From: LB3-1 sp036401895
GTDB taxonomy: Bacteria > Chloroflexota > Chloroflexia > Chloroflexales > Kallotenuaceae
Assembly: GCA_036401895.1 (NCBI GenBank)
Contig: DASWTW010000239.1
Coordinates: forward strand, 1 to 49,154
DNA length: 49,154 nt
Direction of reading: 5' to 3'
The notes beneath the pieces were generated by a model, which was not told the DNA's origin, did not search any database, and saw nothing but the letters and a program-made list of their open reading frames with translations. Of this stretch, positions 1 to 7,114 are shown one piece after another. The translations under genes were made by a program, and so were the position numbers. Position 1 is the first letter of the stretch; each line of letters opens with the position of its first letter.

Positions 1-2
1 TG

Positions 3-32
3 CGCTATGCCCTGGAGTGGACGCGCGCCTGA
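3..32 (+). CDS. possible C-terminal tail of an upstream gene
   Basis: The third forward frame is open from the window edge and reads RYALEWTRA before a TGA at 30-32. The composition fits a protein C-terminus, but nine codons cannot be assigned to a family. The other two forward frames stop later and look less protein-like. Only the position and reading frame argue for it. Confidence 0.25.
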   Translation, partial: RYALEWTRA

Positions 33-164
33 TGTGTTCCGGGCGTGGGCTTCCGCCGCTTTCGTGAATACTGCGAATCGTTTACACTAGGGAGATGCGC
101 GTCACTATGCCGCGCCGCCGCTGGTGTCGCCCGGCATGACGCAGGGATGCGTTAGGGGGTGTCC

Positions 165-686
165 ATGATTACGATTGAGCGGTTGACTAGCGCGCGGCTC
201 CAGGCTGTGCAGTCTGAGCTGATCCGGCTGCTTGACGATGCCGTAGCCAGCGGCGCGTCGGTCGGGTTTATGCCGCCGCTGGCTCCATCCGAAGCCCTGC
301 ACTACTGGCAGAGTGTGAGCGCCGACCTTGAGCGCGAAGCGCGGGCGCTGCTGGTCGCGCGCGATGACGAAGGAATCGTCGGGACGGTCCAGCTTGCGCT
401 GCCGTTGCAGCCGAACGCGCGTCATCGCGCCGAGGTGCAAAAGCTGCTGGTGCATACGCGTGCACGACGAAAGGGAGTCGGACAGGCGCTCATGGCGGCG
501 ATCGAGGCGCTGGCCGTGCAGGAGGGCCGCAATTTGCTGGTGCTCGACACGCGTCAAGGCGACGACGCCGAGCGCCTGTATCGGCGGCTGGGCTACATCG
601 AGGCCGGAGCTATTCCGCTGTATGCGCAAAGCGCCGACGGCAGCCTGCACACCACGATCTTCTTCTACCGCCAGCTCGGTAGTTAG
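165..686 (+). CDS. GNAT-family N-acetyltransferase
   Basis: A 173-residue cytoplasmic protein with the Gcn5-related acetyltransferase fold. The acetyl-CoA binding signature is the stretch LLVHTRARRKGVGQALM (R-R-x-G-x-G/A type loop) at about residues 95-111. It is followed by a helix, the strand NLLVLDT and the typical late motif AERLYRRLGY. The family transfers an acetyl group from acetyl-CoA to an amine; the acceptor cannot be told from sequence. I chose the ATG at 165 because a purine run (AGGGGG, 153-158) lies a few bases upstream; an in-frame GTG at 159 sits too close to that run. The next gene starts 28 bp downstream on the same strand and may be co-transcribed. Confidence 0.85.
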   Translation: MITIERLTSARLQAVQSELIRLLDDAVASGASVGFMPPLAPSEALHYWQSVSADLEREARALLVARDDEGIVGTVQLALPLQPNARHRAEVQKLLVHTRARRKGVGQALMAAIEALAVQEGRNLLVLDTRQGDDAERLYRRLGYIEAGAIPLYAQSADGSLHTTIFFYRQLGS

Positions 687-713
687 CTGCGCGATCAAGC
701 CGGGAGCGCTGCT

Positions 714-1271
714 GTGAGCGATCAGGTTCCGTTCGATGTCTCCGTTACCTATGACGAGCAGGGCCATGAGGTTGCCAGCCGGCCGGCCGAGATGCGCCGG
801 GCGATCGGCTGGCTGAGCGAGCGTCTAGCGGGTCTGGATCGACGACAGCGGGCGCGCGTGTGCGGTCTGTGCGGCGTCTATGCGCGCATTCTGCGGGATT
901 TCGACGCCGCTCACGCCTTCCTGCATCAGGCGCTCGACCTGGCTGCGCAGCTCGGCGATGAGCGTCTGCTCTTCAACAACCGCATTCGGCTGGCGCATGT
1001 GTATCAGTGGCAGGCGCAGTACGCGCGCAGCAATGAGCTGTTTGAGAACCTGCTCGCGACCTCCCACGATCAGCCGCTGCTGGCTTCCCTTCTCGATTTC
1101 CTCTACCAGCACGCCGGGAAGAACGCGTTTGATCAGCAGCAGTATGATCGCGCCGAGCACTATTTGCGGGAGGCGCTCCGTTTGCGGCGCGTCAAGGGTG
1201 ATCTGGCGCTGATCGAGTCTACCGAGCACGCGCTGGCGCTGGTCCAGCAGCGGAAGCAGCACACGGGCTGA
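714..1271 (+). CDS. small tetratricopeptide-repeat protein
   Basis: A 185-residue, mostly helical protein. From about residue 45 it contains repeated helix pairs of TPR type: ARILRDFDAAHAFLHQALDLAAQLGD, a repeat around WQAQYARSNELFENLL, and QQQYDRAEHYLREALRLRRVKGD. There is no signal peptide or membrane segment, so it is probably a cytoplasmic scaffold or adaptor. The GTG start at 714 is preceded by GGAG (702-705) at good spacing. It follows the acetyltransferase by 27 bp and precedes the EamA permease by 24 bp. No enzymatic domain is visible and its partner is unknown. Confidence 0.75.
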   Translation: MSDQVPFDVSVTYDEQGHEVASRPAEMRRAIGWLSERLAGLDRRQRARVCGLCGVYARILRDFDAAHAFLHQALDLAAQLGDERLLFNNRIRLAHVYQWQAQYARSNELFENLLATSHDQPLLASLLDFLYQHAGKNAFDQQQYDRAEHYLREALRLRRVKGDLALIESTEHALALVQQRKQHTG

Positions 1272-1295
1272 ATAATAAAGAAAGCCATCATATAC

Positions 1296-2228
1296 ATGAA
1301 CAAAATCAGCTCTAACATGCAGGGCGTCGGCTTTCTCGTGCTGGGGATGTTGATCTTTTCGCTCCAAGATATTGCGGTTAAATGGATCGGCGGTGACTAT
1401 CCGGTATTAGAAATTGTCACGTTTCGCAGCATGATTGCCATACCGCTCACCCTGCTCTTGTTTCGCTATGAAGGAGGCACGGAACTGCCCACCACGCAAC
1501 GGCCCACGCTTGAATACATTCGCGGTGGATGCTATTTTCTCTCCTATACCACGTACTTTATGGGATTGGCGGCGTTGCCGTTGGCTGAGATCGCCGGGAT
1601 TAAGTTTTCGGGTCCACTGATGATAACCTGCTTATCGGTGGTGATGTTGGGCGAGACAGTTGGGCCACGTCGCTGGCTGGCTTTGCTCGTCGGTTTTATA
1701 GGTGTGCTGCTGATCGTCAGACCTGGGACAAGCTTCAACCTGGGATCTATTTTTATTTTAATATCCGTGTTCTTCTACGCGCTGGCCGCGATCCTCACGC
1801 GCAAACTACAAACAACAGACAGCAGCGCAACGATGGCCTACTATAGCTCGCTAGTCTATCTGCTTGCCACGTGTATCTTTGCCCCGCTGGTTATCCTGGC
1901 CGGCGATGTTCCCGATGCTGACCCAAGTGTTGCATTTCTTTTTCGGGCCTGGGTCATGCCATCGCTGCGGGATTGGCTCATCATGTCCGGGCTTGGGCTC
2001 GTTTGGGCCGGAGGAATGTATTTTCTCGCTCGCGCCTATAGTGTGGCGCTCGCCTCGGTTGTCGCCCCATTTGAATATCTAGCGCTGCCGATTAGTGCGA
2101 TGTGGGGCTTTATCCTGTGGCAGGAGATTCCGACGTTGACGACCTGGGTAGGTGCTGGTTTGACCCTGTTGAGCGGGCTGTATATTTTGTATCGCGAACA
2201 AAAAGAGCGGCCGGTGCAGGTAGCGTGA
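1296..2228 (+). CDS. EamA/DMT-family membrane transporter
   Basis: A 310-residue integral membrane protein of the drug/metabolite transporter superfamily. It has two homologous EamA halves of about five membrane segments each. The first half contains the helix end FSLQDIAVKWIGG and the second begins near ISVFFYALAAILTRKLQ. The family exports or exchanges small metabolites (amino acids, nucleosides, drugs); the substrate cannot be predicted. The start ATG (1296) has only a weak purine stretch upstream. The codons are clearly AT-richer than those of neighbouring genes (for example the run around 1745-1765), which suggests a more recent origin by transfer. It ends near a frameshifted gene on the opposite strand. 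Confidence 0.88.
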   Translation: MNKISSNMQGVGFLVLGMLIFSLQDIAVKWIGGDYPVLEIVTFRSMIAIPLTLLLFRYEGGTELPTTQRPTLEYIRGGCYFLSYTTYFMGLAALPLAEIAGIKFSGPLMITCLSVVMLGETVGPRRWLALLVGFIGVLLIVRPGTSFNLGSIFILISVFFYALAAILTRKLQTTDSSATMAYYSSLVYLLATCIFAPLVILAGDVPDADPSVAFLFRAWVMPSLRDWLIMSGLGLVWAGGMYFLARAYSVALASVVAPFEYLALPISAMWGFILWQEIPTLTTWVGAGLTLLSGLYILYREQKERPVQVA

Positions 2229-2304
2229 CATGCCACAGCCAGCGCGGCTGCTAGCTGTGCGATCGCAGCCACAAACCAGGTCAGCACAGATCGCGTCACC
2301 GTAT

Positions 2305-2690
2305 CTATGCTACGTCAAGCTGATCGATCTCAGCGGCATCCAGGCTCTGGATCGGGCAGGCCAGCAGAATACGATAGCCGCGAATCTGCAAGAACAGGGG
2401 CCAGTCATCGGCCTTTAGTTCCACCGCGAGCAGCCAGCCTTCGCGCGCGGCCTGCATTTGATCGCCAAAGTGCTGCGCGAGGATGTAGCGACGAGAGGCC
2501 GGCTCAATCGGCAGCGCTGCGGCAAGCTGTACGATCCGCACATGCACGCTGCCAGATTCACTCTGAGCCTGCGAGAAGAAGCGCTCAGTCCTGATCGCAA
2601 TCCGATAGATCGCGCCGGTTTCGCCGTCGGTGAAGCGGCAGGTGGCATAGCCATCACGGATGAGTCGCCATGTAGCTCGTCAATACGCAT
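2305..2690 (-). pseudogene. frameshifted small protein gene, family unknown
   Basis: On the minus strand a coding-like frame reads RLIRDGYATCRFTDGETG, IYRIAIRTERFFSQAQSESG and VHVRIVQLAAALPIEPASRR, and continues through GYRILLACPIQSLDAAEIDQ to a stop at 2305. In that frame no ATG, GTG or TTG exists between the upstream stop and the internal GTG of SVHVRI. A plausible N-terminus, MRIDEL, starts at ATG 2688-2690 in the neighbouring frame, and a single-base shift near 2675 would join it to TWRLIRDG. So either the gene is broken, a base is missing from the sequence, or it uses a frameshift. I do not recognise the family. The protein would be about 125 residues, cytoplasmic and alpha/beta in character. 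Confidence 0.5.
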
Positions 2691-2803
2691 AGGCAGAGTG
2701 TACCACGCACATAGCGAATACCGAATACCAGGAATGCACATGCACCGCCAGCAGCGAACGCATAGCGGCGCGAAGATCGATCCTCGTGTAGAAACAGCTG
2801 GCG

Positions 2804-4456
2804 CTATGATCCGTCGGCAAGCACGGCGGCGATACGCGGCACGACCTGCTTCTTACGCGACATAACGTTTTCCAGGCGGCTGAAGCCTCCGGCGAAGGGC
2901 TGCCCGAAAGCCTCCGTGGACAGCTGTTCGCCCTGGGTATCTGCGGCCAGCAGCAGACTATACTCGCCCAGAATATCGGTCAGGAGCAAGAACGCCGTGG
3001 TGAGGCGCTGCTGCAACACAACGCGGCTCAGCTCGGCATGAAGCTGCTCGATCGGCGGCATCACCGCCTCGATGTCGGTCAGCTCGACCTGTCCAATGCC
3101 GATCGCATGTGTGCCAAAGGTGTAGGTCTTGAGATTGGATTCGACCCACCAGGCTGCCGGCGGTGTGGGCCGTGGCAGCCGCGCGCGAAACAAGCTACGC
3201 GCCATGGTCGCCGCATCCTGTCCCGACTGCTGCTCAAGCCAGGCCACGGCTTGTCGATCGCGCTCGGTGGTGGTCGGCGAGCGAAAATGTACGGTGTCGG
3301 AGAGGATGGCGGCGAGCATACCGGCGGCGATCGGTGGTGCAAGCGGCAGCTGGTGGCGCTGGTACAGCTCCGTGATGAGCGTGCAGGTACAGCCGACGGG
3401 CTCGCACAGGATCGTCAGCGGGCGCAGGGTTTGCAAGCCGCCCAGGTTATGATGGTCGATGATCGCGACGATCTCGCTTTCGGGAACGCCCGGCGCGGTT
3501 TGATCAGGATGATTATGGTCGGTGAGGATCACGCGGCGGCGACTCTGGGCCGCGAGATGTCGGCGCAGGAGCAGGCCTTGCAGCTGTCCGCGCACATTCA
3601 CGACCGGCAGGCTGGCGCGGCCCTGGCTGCGCAGCAGCGTTTGCGCCTCCGACAGCAGATCATCGTCCAGACAGCACAGCGGCTCCGGCTGCATCACCCG
3701 GCCTACCGGCACGCTTTGCACCAGCAGCAGCGCTGCGGCAAACGGCGAGTAGCGCGTGCGCAGCAGCACAATGCCACGCTCGGCGGCACCGGCGACCACA
3801 TCGTCGTCGAGCGGGGCATCGTCGGTCAGGATCAGGCAGCCGGCGCCAGCCTCGATCGCGGCGCGCTGCACATCCGGCTGATCGCCGATGATCACAATGT
3901 CGCCCTCGCCAACGGTACGACGCAGCATATCGGCGCGCAGGGTTGCGATCCACGCTCGCTCACGCAGCATCCGAACGGAGTCGCCGGTCACCAGTGTTGC
4001 GTCGAGCGTCTGCACCAGCAGTGCCACCGAAAGATCGACTTCCTCCGAGAGCTGAAGCTGCTCCAGATAGCGGTCAGCGAGCGCCTCGCGTGTGAACAGG
4101 CCGATCAACACGTCATGGTCATCCACGACCGGCAGCGCGCCGACGCCGCGCTCCTGCAACAGCAGGCCGGCCTCGCGCACCGTCTGCTCGGGTCGTAGGC
4201 GCGGAACATCGCGCTCCATCACATCGCGCACATGCAGGTACACATCGGCGATCGAGCGGGGCGGTGCGAGCTGAAACTGCTCCAGCACCCACTGCGTCTC
4301 CGGCGCGATCTCGTCAAGATGGCAGGCGATAGTCGGCTCGCCGGTGATCTGCCGGTAGGCGTCGGCATACGCAAGCGCCGAGCAGACGGCGTCGGTATCA
4401 GGATGGGTATGGCCCACGACCAGGATCGGGATGGGCGAGTAATCGAGTGACTTCAT
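2804..4456 (-). CDS. ppaC: manganese-dependent inorganic pyrophosphatase with CBS-DRTGG insert
   Basis: A 550-residue family II pyrophosphatase, which hydrolyses pyrophosphate to phosphate in the cytoplasm. The DHH domain opens with GHTHPDTDAVCSALAYADAY (metal-binding His and Asp). It is interrupted at about residues 70-290 by a CBS-DRTGG-CBS regulatory module that binds adenine nucleotides in known homologues. The catalytic domain resumes with the DHHNLGG motif and AAILSDTVHFRSPTTT (metal Asp). The DHHA2 domain ends in SRKKQVVP, the usual substrate-binding Arg-Lys-Lys. All catalytic motifs are present and the length matches CBS-PPases. I chose the ATG at 4456. It has no Shine-Dalgarno, but a TATACT box ends six bases upstream, suggesting leaderless translation. 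Confidence 0.93.
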   Translation of the reverse strand: MKSLDYSPIPILVVGHTHPDTDAVCSALAYADAYRQITGEPTIACHLDEIAPETQWVLEQFQLAPPRSIADVYLHVRDVMERDVPRLRPEQTVREAGLLLQERGVGALPVVDDHDVLIGLFTREALADRYLEQLQLSEEVDLSVALLVQTLDATLVTGDSVRMLRERAWIATLRADMLRRTVGEGDIVIIGDQPDVQRAAIEAGAGCLILTDDAPLDDDVVAGAAERGIVLLRTRYSPFAAALLLVQSVPVGRVMQPEPLCCLDDDLLSEAQTLLRSQGRASLPVVNVRGQLQGLLLRRHLAAQSRRRVILTDHNHPDQTAPGVPESEIVAIIDHHNLGGLQTLRPLTILCEPVGCTCTLITELYQRHQLPLAPPIAAGMLAAILSDTVHFRSPTTTERDRQAVAWLEQQSGQDAATMARSLFRARLPRPTPPAAWWVESNLKTYTFGTHAIGIGQVELTDIEAVMPPIEQLHAELSRVVLQQRLTTAFLLLTDILGEYSLLLAADTQGEQLSTEAFGQPFAGGFSRLENVMSRKKQVVPRIAAVLADGS

Positions 4457-4462
4457 GGATCT

Positions 4463-4468
4463 AGTATA
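4463..4468 (-). promoter_or_regulatory. candidate -10 box of a leaderless pyrophosphatase promoter
   Basis: The minus strand reads TATACT at 4468-4463, followed by exactly six bases and then the ATG of the pyrophosphatase. Transcription would begin at or next to the A of the start codon. No convincing -35 hexamer is seen at 17 bp. The lack of a ribosome binding site before this gene is consistent with a leaderless mRNA. Confidence 0.4.
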
Positions 4469-4542
4469 GCCGATCCTGTACACCGCTCTGGAATGCTGCT
4501 TGCTATAGCTGGTGCGGCAGTAGGCTGATGGGAGATTATGCT

Positions 4543-5103
4543 ATGGTGGGACTGCTGCGGCACAACTGGTGGCTCGTTGGGCTACGGGGAATCAGCGCGA
4601 TCATTCTGGCGCTGCTGATCCTGGTCTGGCCGAGCCGTACCCTGCTGGTGCTGCTGTTCATATTCGGCGTCTACACCCTGATCGACGGGCTGCTGACGTT
4701 GATCGCGGCGTATCGCACGAAGGACGAAGCCCGGCGGCGCTGGTGGCTGGTCTTTGAGGGTGTGATGGGCATCATCGCGGGTATTCTGACGGTGGTCTTG
4801 CCGGATGTGAGCGCGCAATTTGTCCTGATTCTGCTCGCCATCTGGGCGATCACCACTGGCGTTGCCGAGATCCGTAGCGCGATCCATCTGCGGCGCGAGA
4901 TCGTCGGCGAGTGGGTGCTGGGCCTCGGCGGCATTATCTCGGTGCTCTTCGGGCTGCTGCTGCTGGGCGTGCAAGCCAGCCCCGCGCTCGTGATCGTGCT
5001 GCTGAGCGGGTACGCGTTTGTTTTTGGACTGCTGCTGCTGGCGCTGGCTGTGCGTCTGAAGTGGGCCGCGTGGGGCGTTGCCGCGCCGGATACTACGCCC
5101 TGA
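4543..5103 (+). CDS. HdeD/DUF308-family membrane protein
   Basis: A 186-residue protein with six predicted membrane helices, arranged as the DUF308 repeat pairs seen in HdeD (acid-resistance membrane protein). Typical features are the N-terminal NWWLVGLRGISAIILALLIL and the central RWWLVFEGVMGIIAGILTVV. I prefer the ATG at 4543, which has GGGAG (4530-4534) eight bases upstream. An in-frame ATG at 4528 would add MGDYA but lacks such a site. It is divergent from the pyrophosphatase gene, so the 86-bp gap must hold both promoters. A stress function is suggested only by family membership. Confidence 0.85.
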   Translation: MVGLLRHNWWLVGLRGISAIILALLILVWPSRTLLVLLFIFGVYTLIDGLLTLIAAYRTKDEARRRWWLVFEGVMGIIAGILTVVLPDVSAQFVLILLAIWAITTGVAEIRSAIHLRREIVGEWVLGLGGIISVLFGLLLLGVQASPALVIVLLSGYAFVFGLLLLALAVRLKWAAWGVAAPDTTP

Positions 5104-5120
5104 TTTGTGGTGCCGCCATA

Positions 5121-6008
5121 TCACCGCCCGGAGCGCGGATCGAGTGCGTCGCGCAGACCGTCGCCGAGCAGATTGAAGCCGCCGACGATCAGCAGAATCG
5201 CCAGCGCGGGAATCGTCGAGAGCCACCACTGCGTCGTGATATAGTTGCGGCCCTCGCTGATCATCACGCCCCACTCGGGCGTTGGCGGCTGCGCGCCAAA
5301 GCCGATGAACGACAGCCCGGCCACGGCGGTGATCGCAGCGCCCATGTCGAAGCTGGTCTGCACCAGCAGCGGCGCGAGCGTATTCGGCAGCAGGTGCAGC
5401 AGCACGATCCGCCACTCGGGCGTGCCCAGCGCGCGGGCGGCCTGGATGAACTCGCGCTGCTTGAGAGCCAGCACCTGCCCGCGAATCAGCCGCGCATAGA
5501 CCGGCCACGAGACCACGCTGATCGCGATCAGCGCGTTGCGCAGACTTGGCCCCAGCGCGCCCGCGATCGCCATCGCCAGGATCAGCGCGGGAAACGCAAA
5601 AAAGATGTCGGTCAGACGCATAATCGCCTCGTCGATCCAGCCGCCGAGGTAGCCGGCCACCAGACCCAGCAGCGTGCCGACCCCGCCCGCGATCGCCACC
5701 ACCGCCACGCCCACCAGCAGCGAGATCCGCGCGCCGTACAACATGCGGCTCAGAATGTCGCGCCCGAGCTTGTCGGTGCCGAACAGATACTCAGCCGAAG
5801 GTGGATGGAGGCCGACGCTGACGTTTTGCGCCAGCGGATCGGCGGGGCTGAGCCAGGGTGCCAGGAGCGCTGCCACGCCGAAGCAGATCAAGATCACGAG
5901 CCCGGCGATCACGGCGGGCTGGCGCATGGCCTGAGTAAAGTCGCGACGAGCGCGCGGCGGCAGCTCGTCGCGGGCGGCGATGCCCGTGCTCGAATCGGAT
6001 GCGATCAT
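5121..6008 (-). CDS. peptide/nickel-type ABC transporter permease (DppC-like)
   Basis: A 295-residue inner-membrane permease of the BPD_transp_1 family. The N-terminal region has a first helix (AVIAGLVILICFGVAALLAPWL) and the OppC/DppC signature SAEYLFGTDKLGRDILSRML. The EAA loop reads REFIQAARALGTPEWRIVLLHLLP, which contacts the ATPase subunit. The C-terminal region contains FIGFGAQPPTPEWGVMISEG, typical of DppC. It is the last gene of a minus-strand operon (binding protein, DppB, DppC) and starts 31 bp after DppB. No ATPase gene follows; the next gene faces the other way. The substrate is probably oligopeptides or another SBP_bac_5 ligand. Confidence 0.92.
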   Translation of the reverse strand: MIASDSSTGIAARDELPPRARRDFTQAMRQPAVIAGLVILICFGVAALLAPWLSPADPLAQNVSVGLHPPSAEYLFGTDKLGRDILSRMLYGARISLLVGVAVVAIAGGVGTLLGLVAGYLGGWIDEAIMRLTDIFFAFPALILAMAIAGALGPSLRNALIAISVVSWPVYARLIRGQVLALKQREFIQAARALGTPEWRIVLLHLLPNTLAPLLVQTSFDMGAAITAVAGLSFIGFGAQPPTPEWGVMISEGRNYITTQWWLSTIPALAILLIVGGFNLLGDGLRDALDPRSGR

Positions 6009-6039
6009 GCGTCACCTGTGGACAAGAATAAACAGCCGC

Positions 6040-7050
6040 TCATGAGTCGAGCCGAATGCGCGGATCGAGCAGATGGTAGCCGATGTCGACCAGCGTGTTC
6101 ACCACCGGATACACGATCGCGGCGATCAGCGTCACGCCCATCACCGCCGGAAAGTCCAGGCTGGTCGCGCTTGACGTGGCGTAGCGGCCCAATCCCGGCC
6201 AGCCAAAGATCGTCTCGGTGAGCACCGCGCCCGAGAGCAGGCTGCCAAACGTGATGCCGATCGTCGTCAGCACCGGGATCATACTGTTTTTGAGCGCGTG
6301 TCGCAGCAGCACGATCCGCTCGCGCAGACCTTTGGATCGCGCGGTACGAATATAATCCTGGTTGAGCACTTCCAGCATCGAGGAGCGCGTCATGCGCAGC
6401 AGCACGGCCGTCGAAAAGTACCCTAGCGTGGCGGCCGGCAGGATCAGATGGCTCAGGCTGTTGCGGAAGAGCGTCCAGTCGCCGGCCAGCAGACTATCGA
6501 TCGTGTACATGCCGGTGACACGCGGCGGCGGCTGGAACAGCGCGTCGAGACGGCCCGGCCCCGGCAGCCAGCGCAGACGGCTGTAAAAGATCGCCAGCAT
6601 GATCAGGCCCAGAAAAAAGATCGGCAGCGAGCCGCCGACCAGCGCAAAGATCCGCGCCGCAGCATCCAGCAGCGTATTGCGCTGGACGGCGGCGAGAATT
6701 CCCAGGCTGATGCCGAGCACCAGCGCCACGCCCATCGCGGCCAGCGACAGCTCGATCGTGGCCGGCAGAAAATCGCGCAGATCGTCGGCGACCGGGCGGC
6801 GGGTGCGAATCGAGATGCCGAGATCGCCATGCAGCAGCCGGTTGACATACGTCAAATACTGCTCAAGCGGCGAGCGATCCAGACCGTACTGCTGTCGAAA
6901 CGCCTCGATCTGATCGTCGCGCGCGTTCTGGCCCAGCGCGGCCGCCGCCGGATCGACCGGCACGAGCTGCGCCAGCGTGAAGGTGATCACCGACACGCCC
7001 ACAAAAACCACCAGCAGGCCGGCCAGACGGCGAATAATGTAACGCAGCAT
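6040..7050 (-). CDS. peptide/nickel-type ABC transporter permease (DppB-like)
   Basis: A 336-residue inner-membrane permease. The N-terminus MLRYIIRRLAGLLVVFVGVS and the following VPVDPAAAALGQNA are typical of the DppB/OppB subgroup. The stretch QYGLDRSPLEQYLTYVNRLL and the block GDLGISIRTRRPVADDL are also family hallmarks. The EAA loop is YIRTARSKGLRERIVLLRHAL. It pairs with DppC in the same operon to form the membrane channel. A strong hairpin lies between it and the upstream binding-protein gene, which often lowers permease expression relative to the binding protein. Confidence 0.93.
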   Translation of the reverse strand: MLRYIIRRLAGLLVVFVGVSVITFTLAQLVPVDPAAAALGQNARDDQIEAFRQQYGLDRSPLEQYLTYVNRLLHGDLGISIRTRRPVADDLRDFLPATIELSLAAMGVALVLGISLGILAAVQRNTLLDAAARIFALVGGSLPIFFLGLIMLAIFYSRLRWLPGPGRLDALFQPPPRVTGMYTIDSLLAGDWTLFRNSLSHLILPAATLGYFSTAVLLRMTRSSMLEVLNQDYIRTARSKGLRERIVLLRHALKNSMIPVLTTIGITFGSLLSGAVLTETIFGWPGLGRYATSSATSLDFPAVMGVTLIAAIVYPVVNTLVDIGYHLLDPRIRLDS

Positions 7051-7059
7051 ATGTTCAAG

Positions 7060-7107
7060 TGAGCCGAGCGCCGCGACTCAGAGATCCCTCGGCGCTCGCG
7101 GCTCGGC
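7060..7107 (-). promoter_or_regulatory. intercistronic hairpin between binding-protein and permease genes
   Basis: GAGCGCCG (7066-7073) pairs perfectly with CGGCGCTC (7090-7097), with further GC-rich complementarity on both sides. No T-run follows, so it is more likely an mRNA-stabilising or attenuating structure than a full terminator. It lies in the 64-bp gap after the binding-protein stop. Confidence 0.55.
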
Positions 7108-7114
7108 GTTCCTT

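Noticed and set aside
4911..6221. A 436-codon open frame opposite the DppC gene
   Set aside because: It is rich in Arg, Gln and Ala and low in hydrophobic order, typical of antisense GC-rich DNA, and it overlaps recognised genes on both strands.
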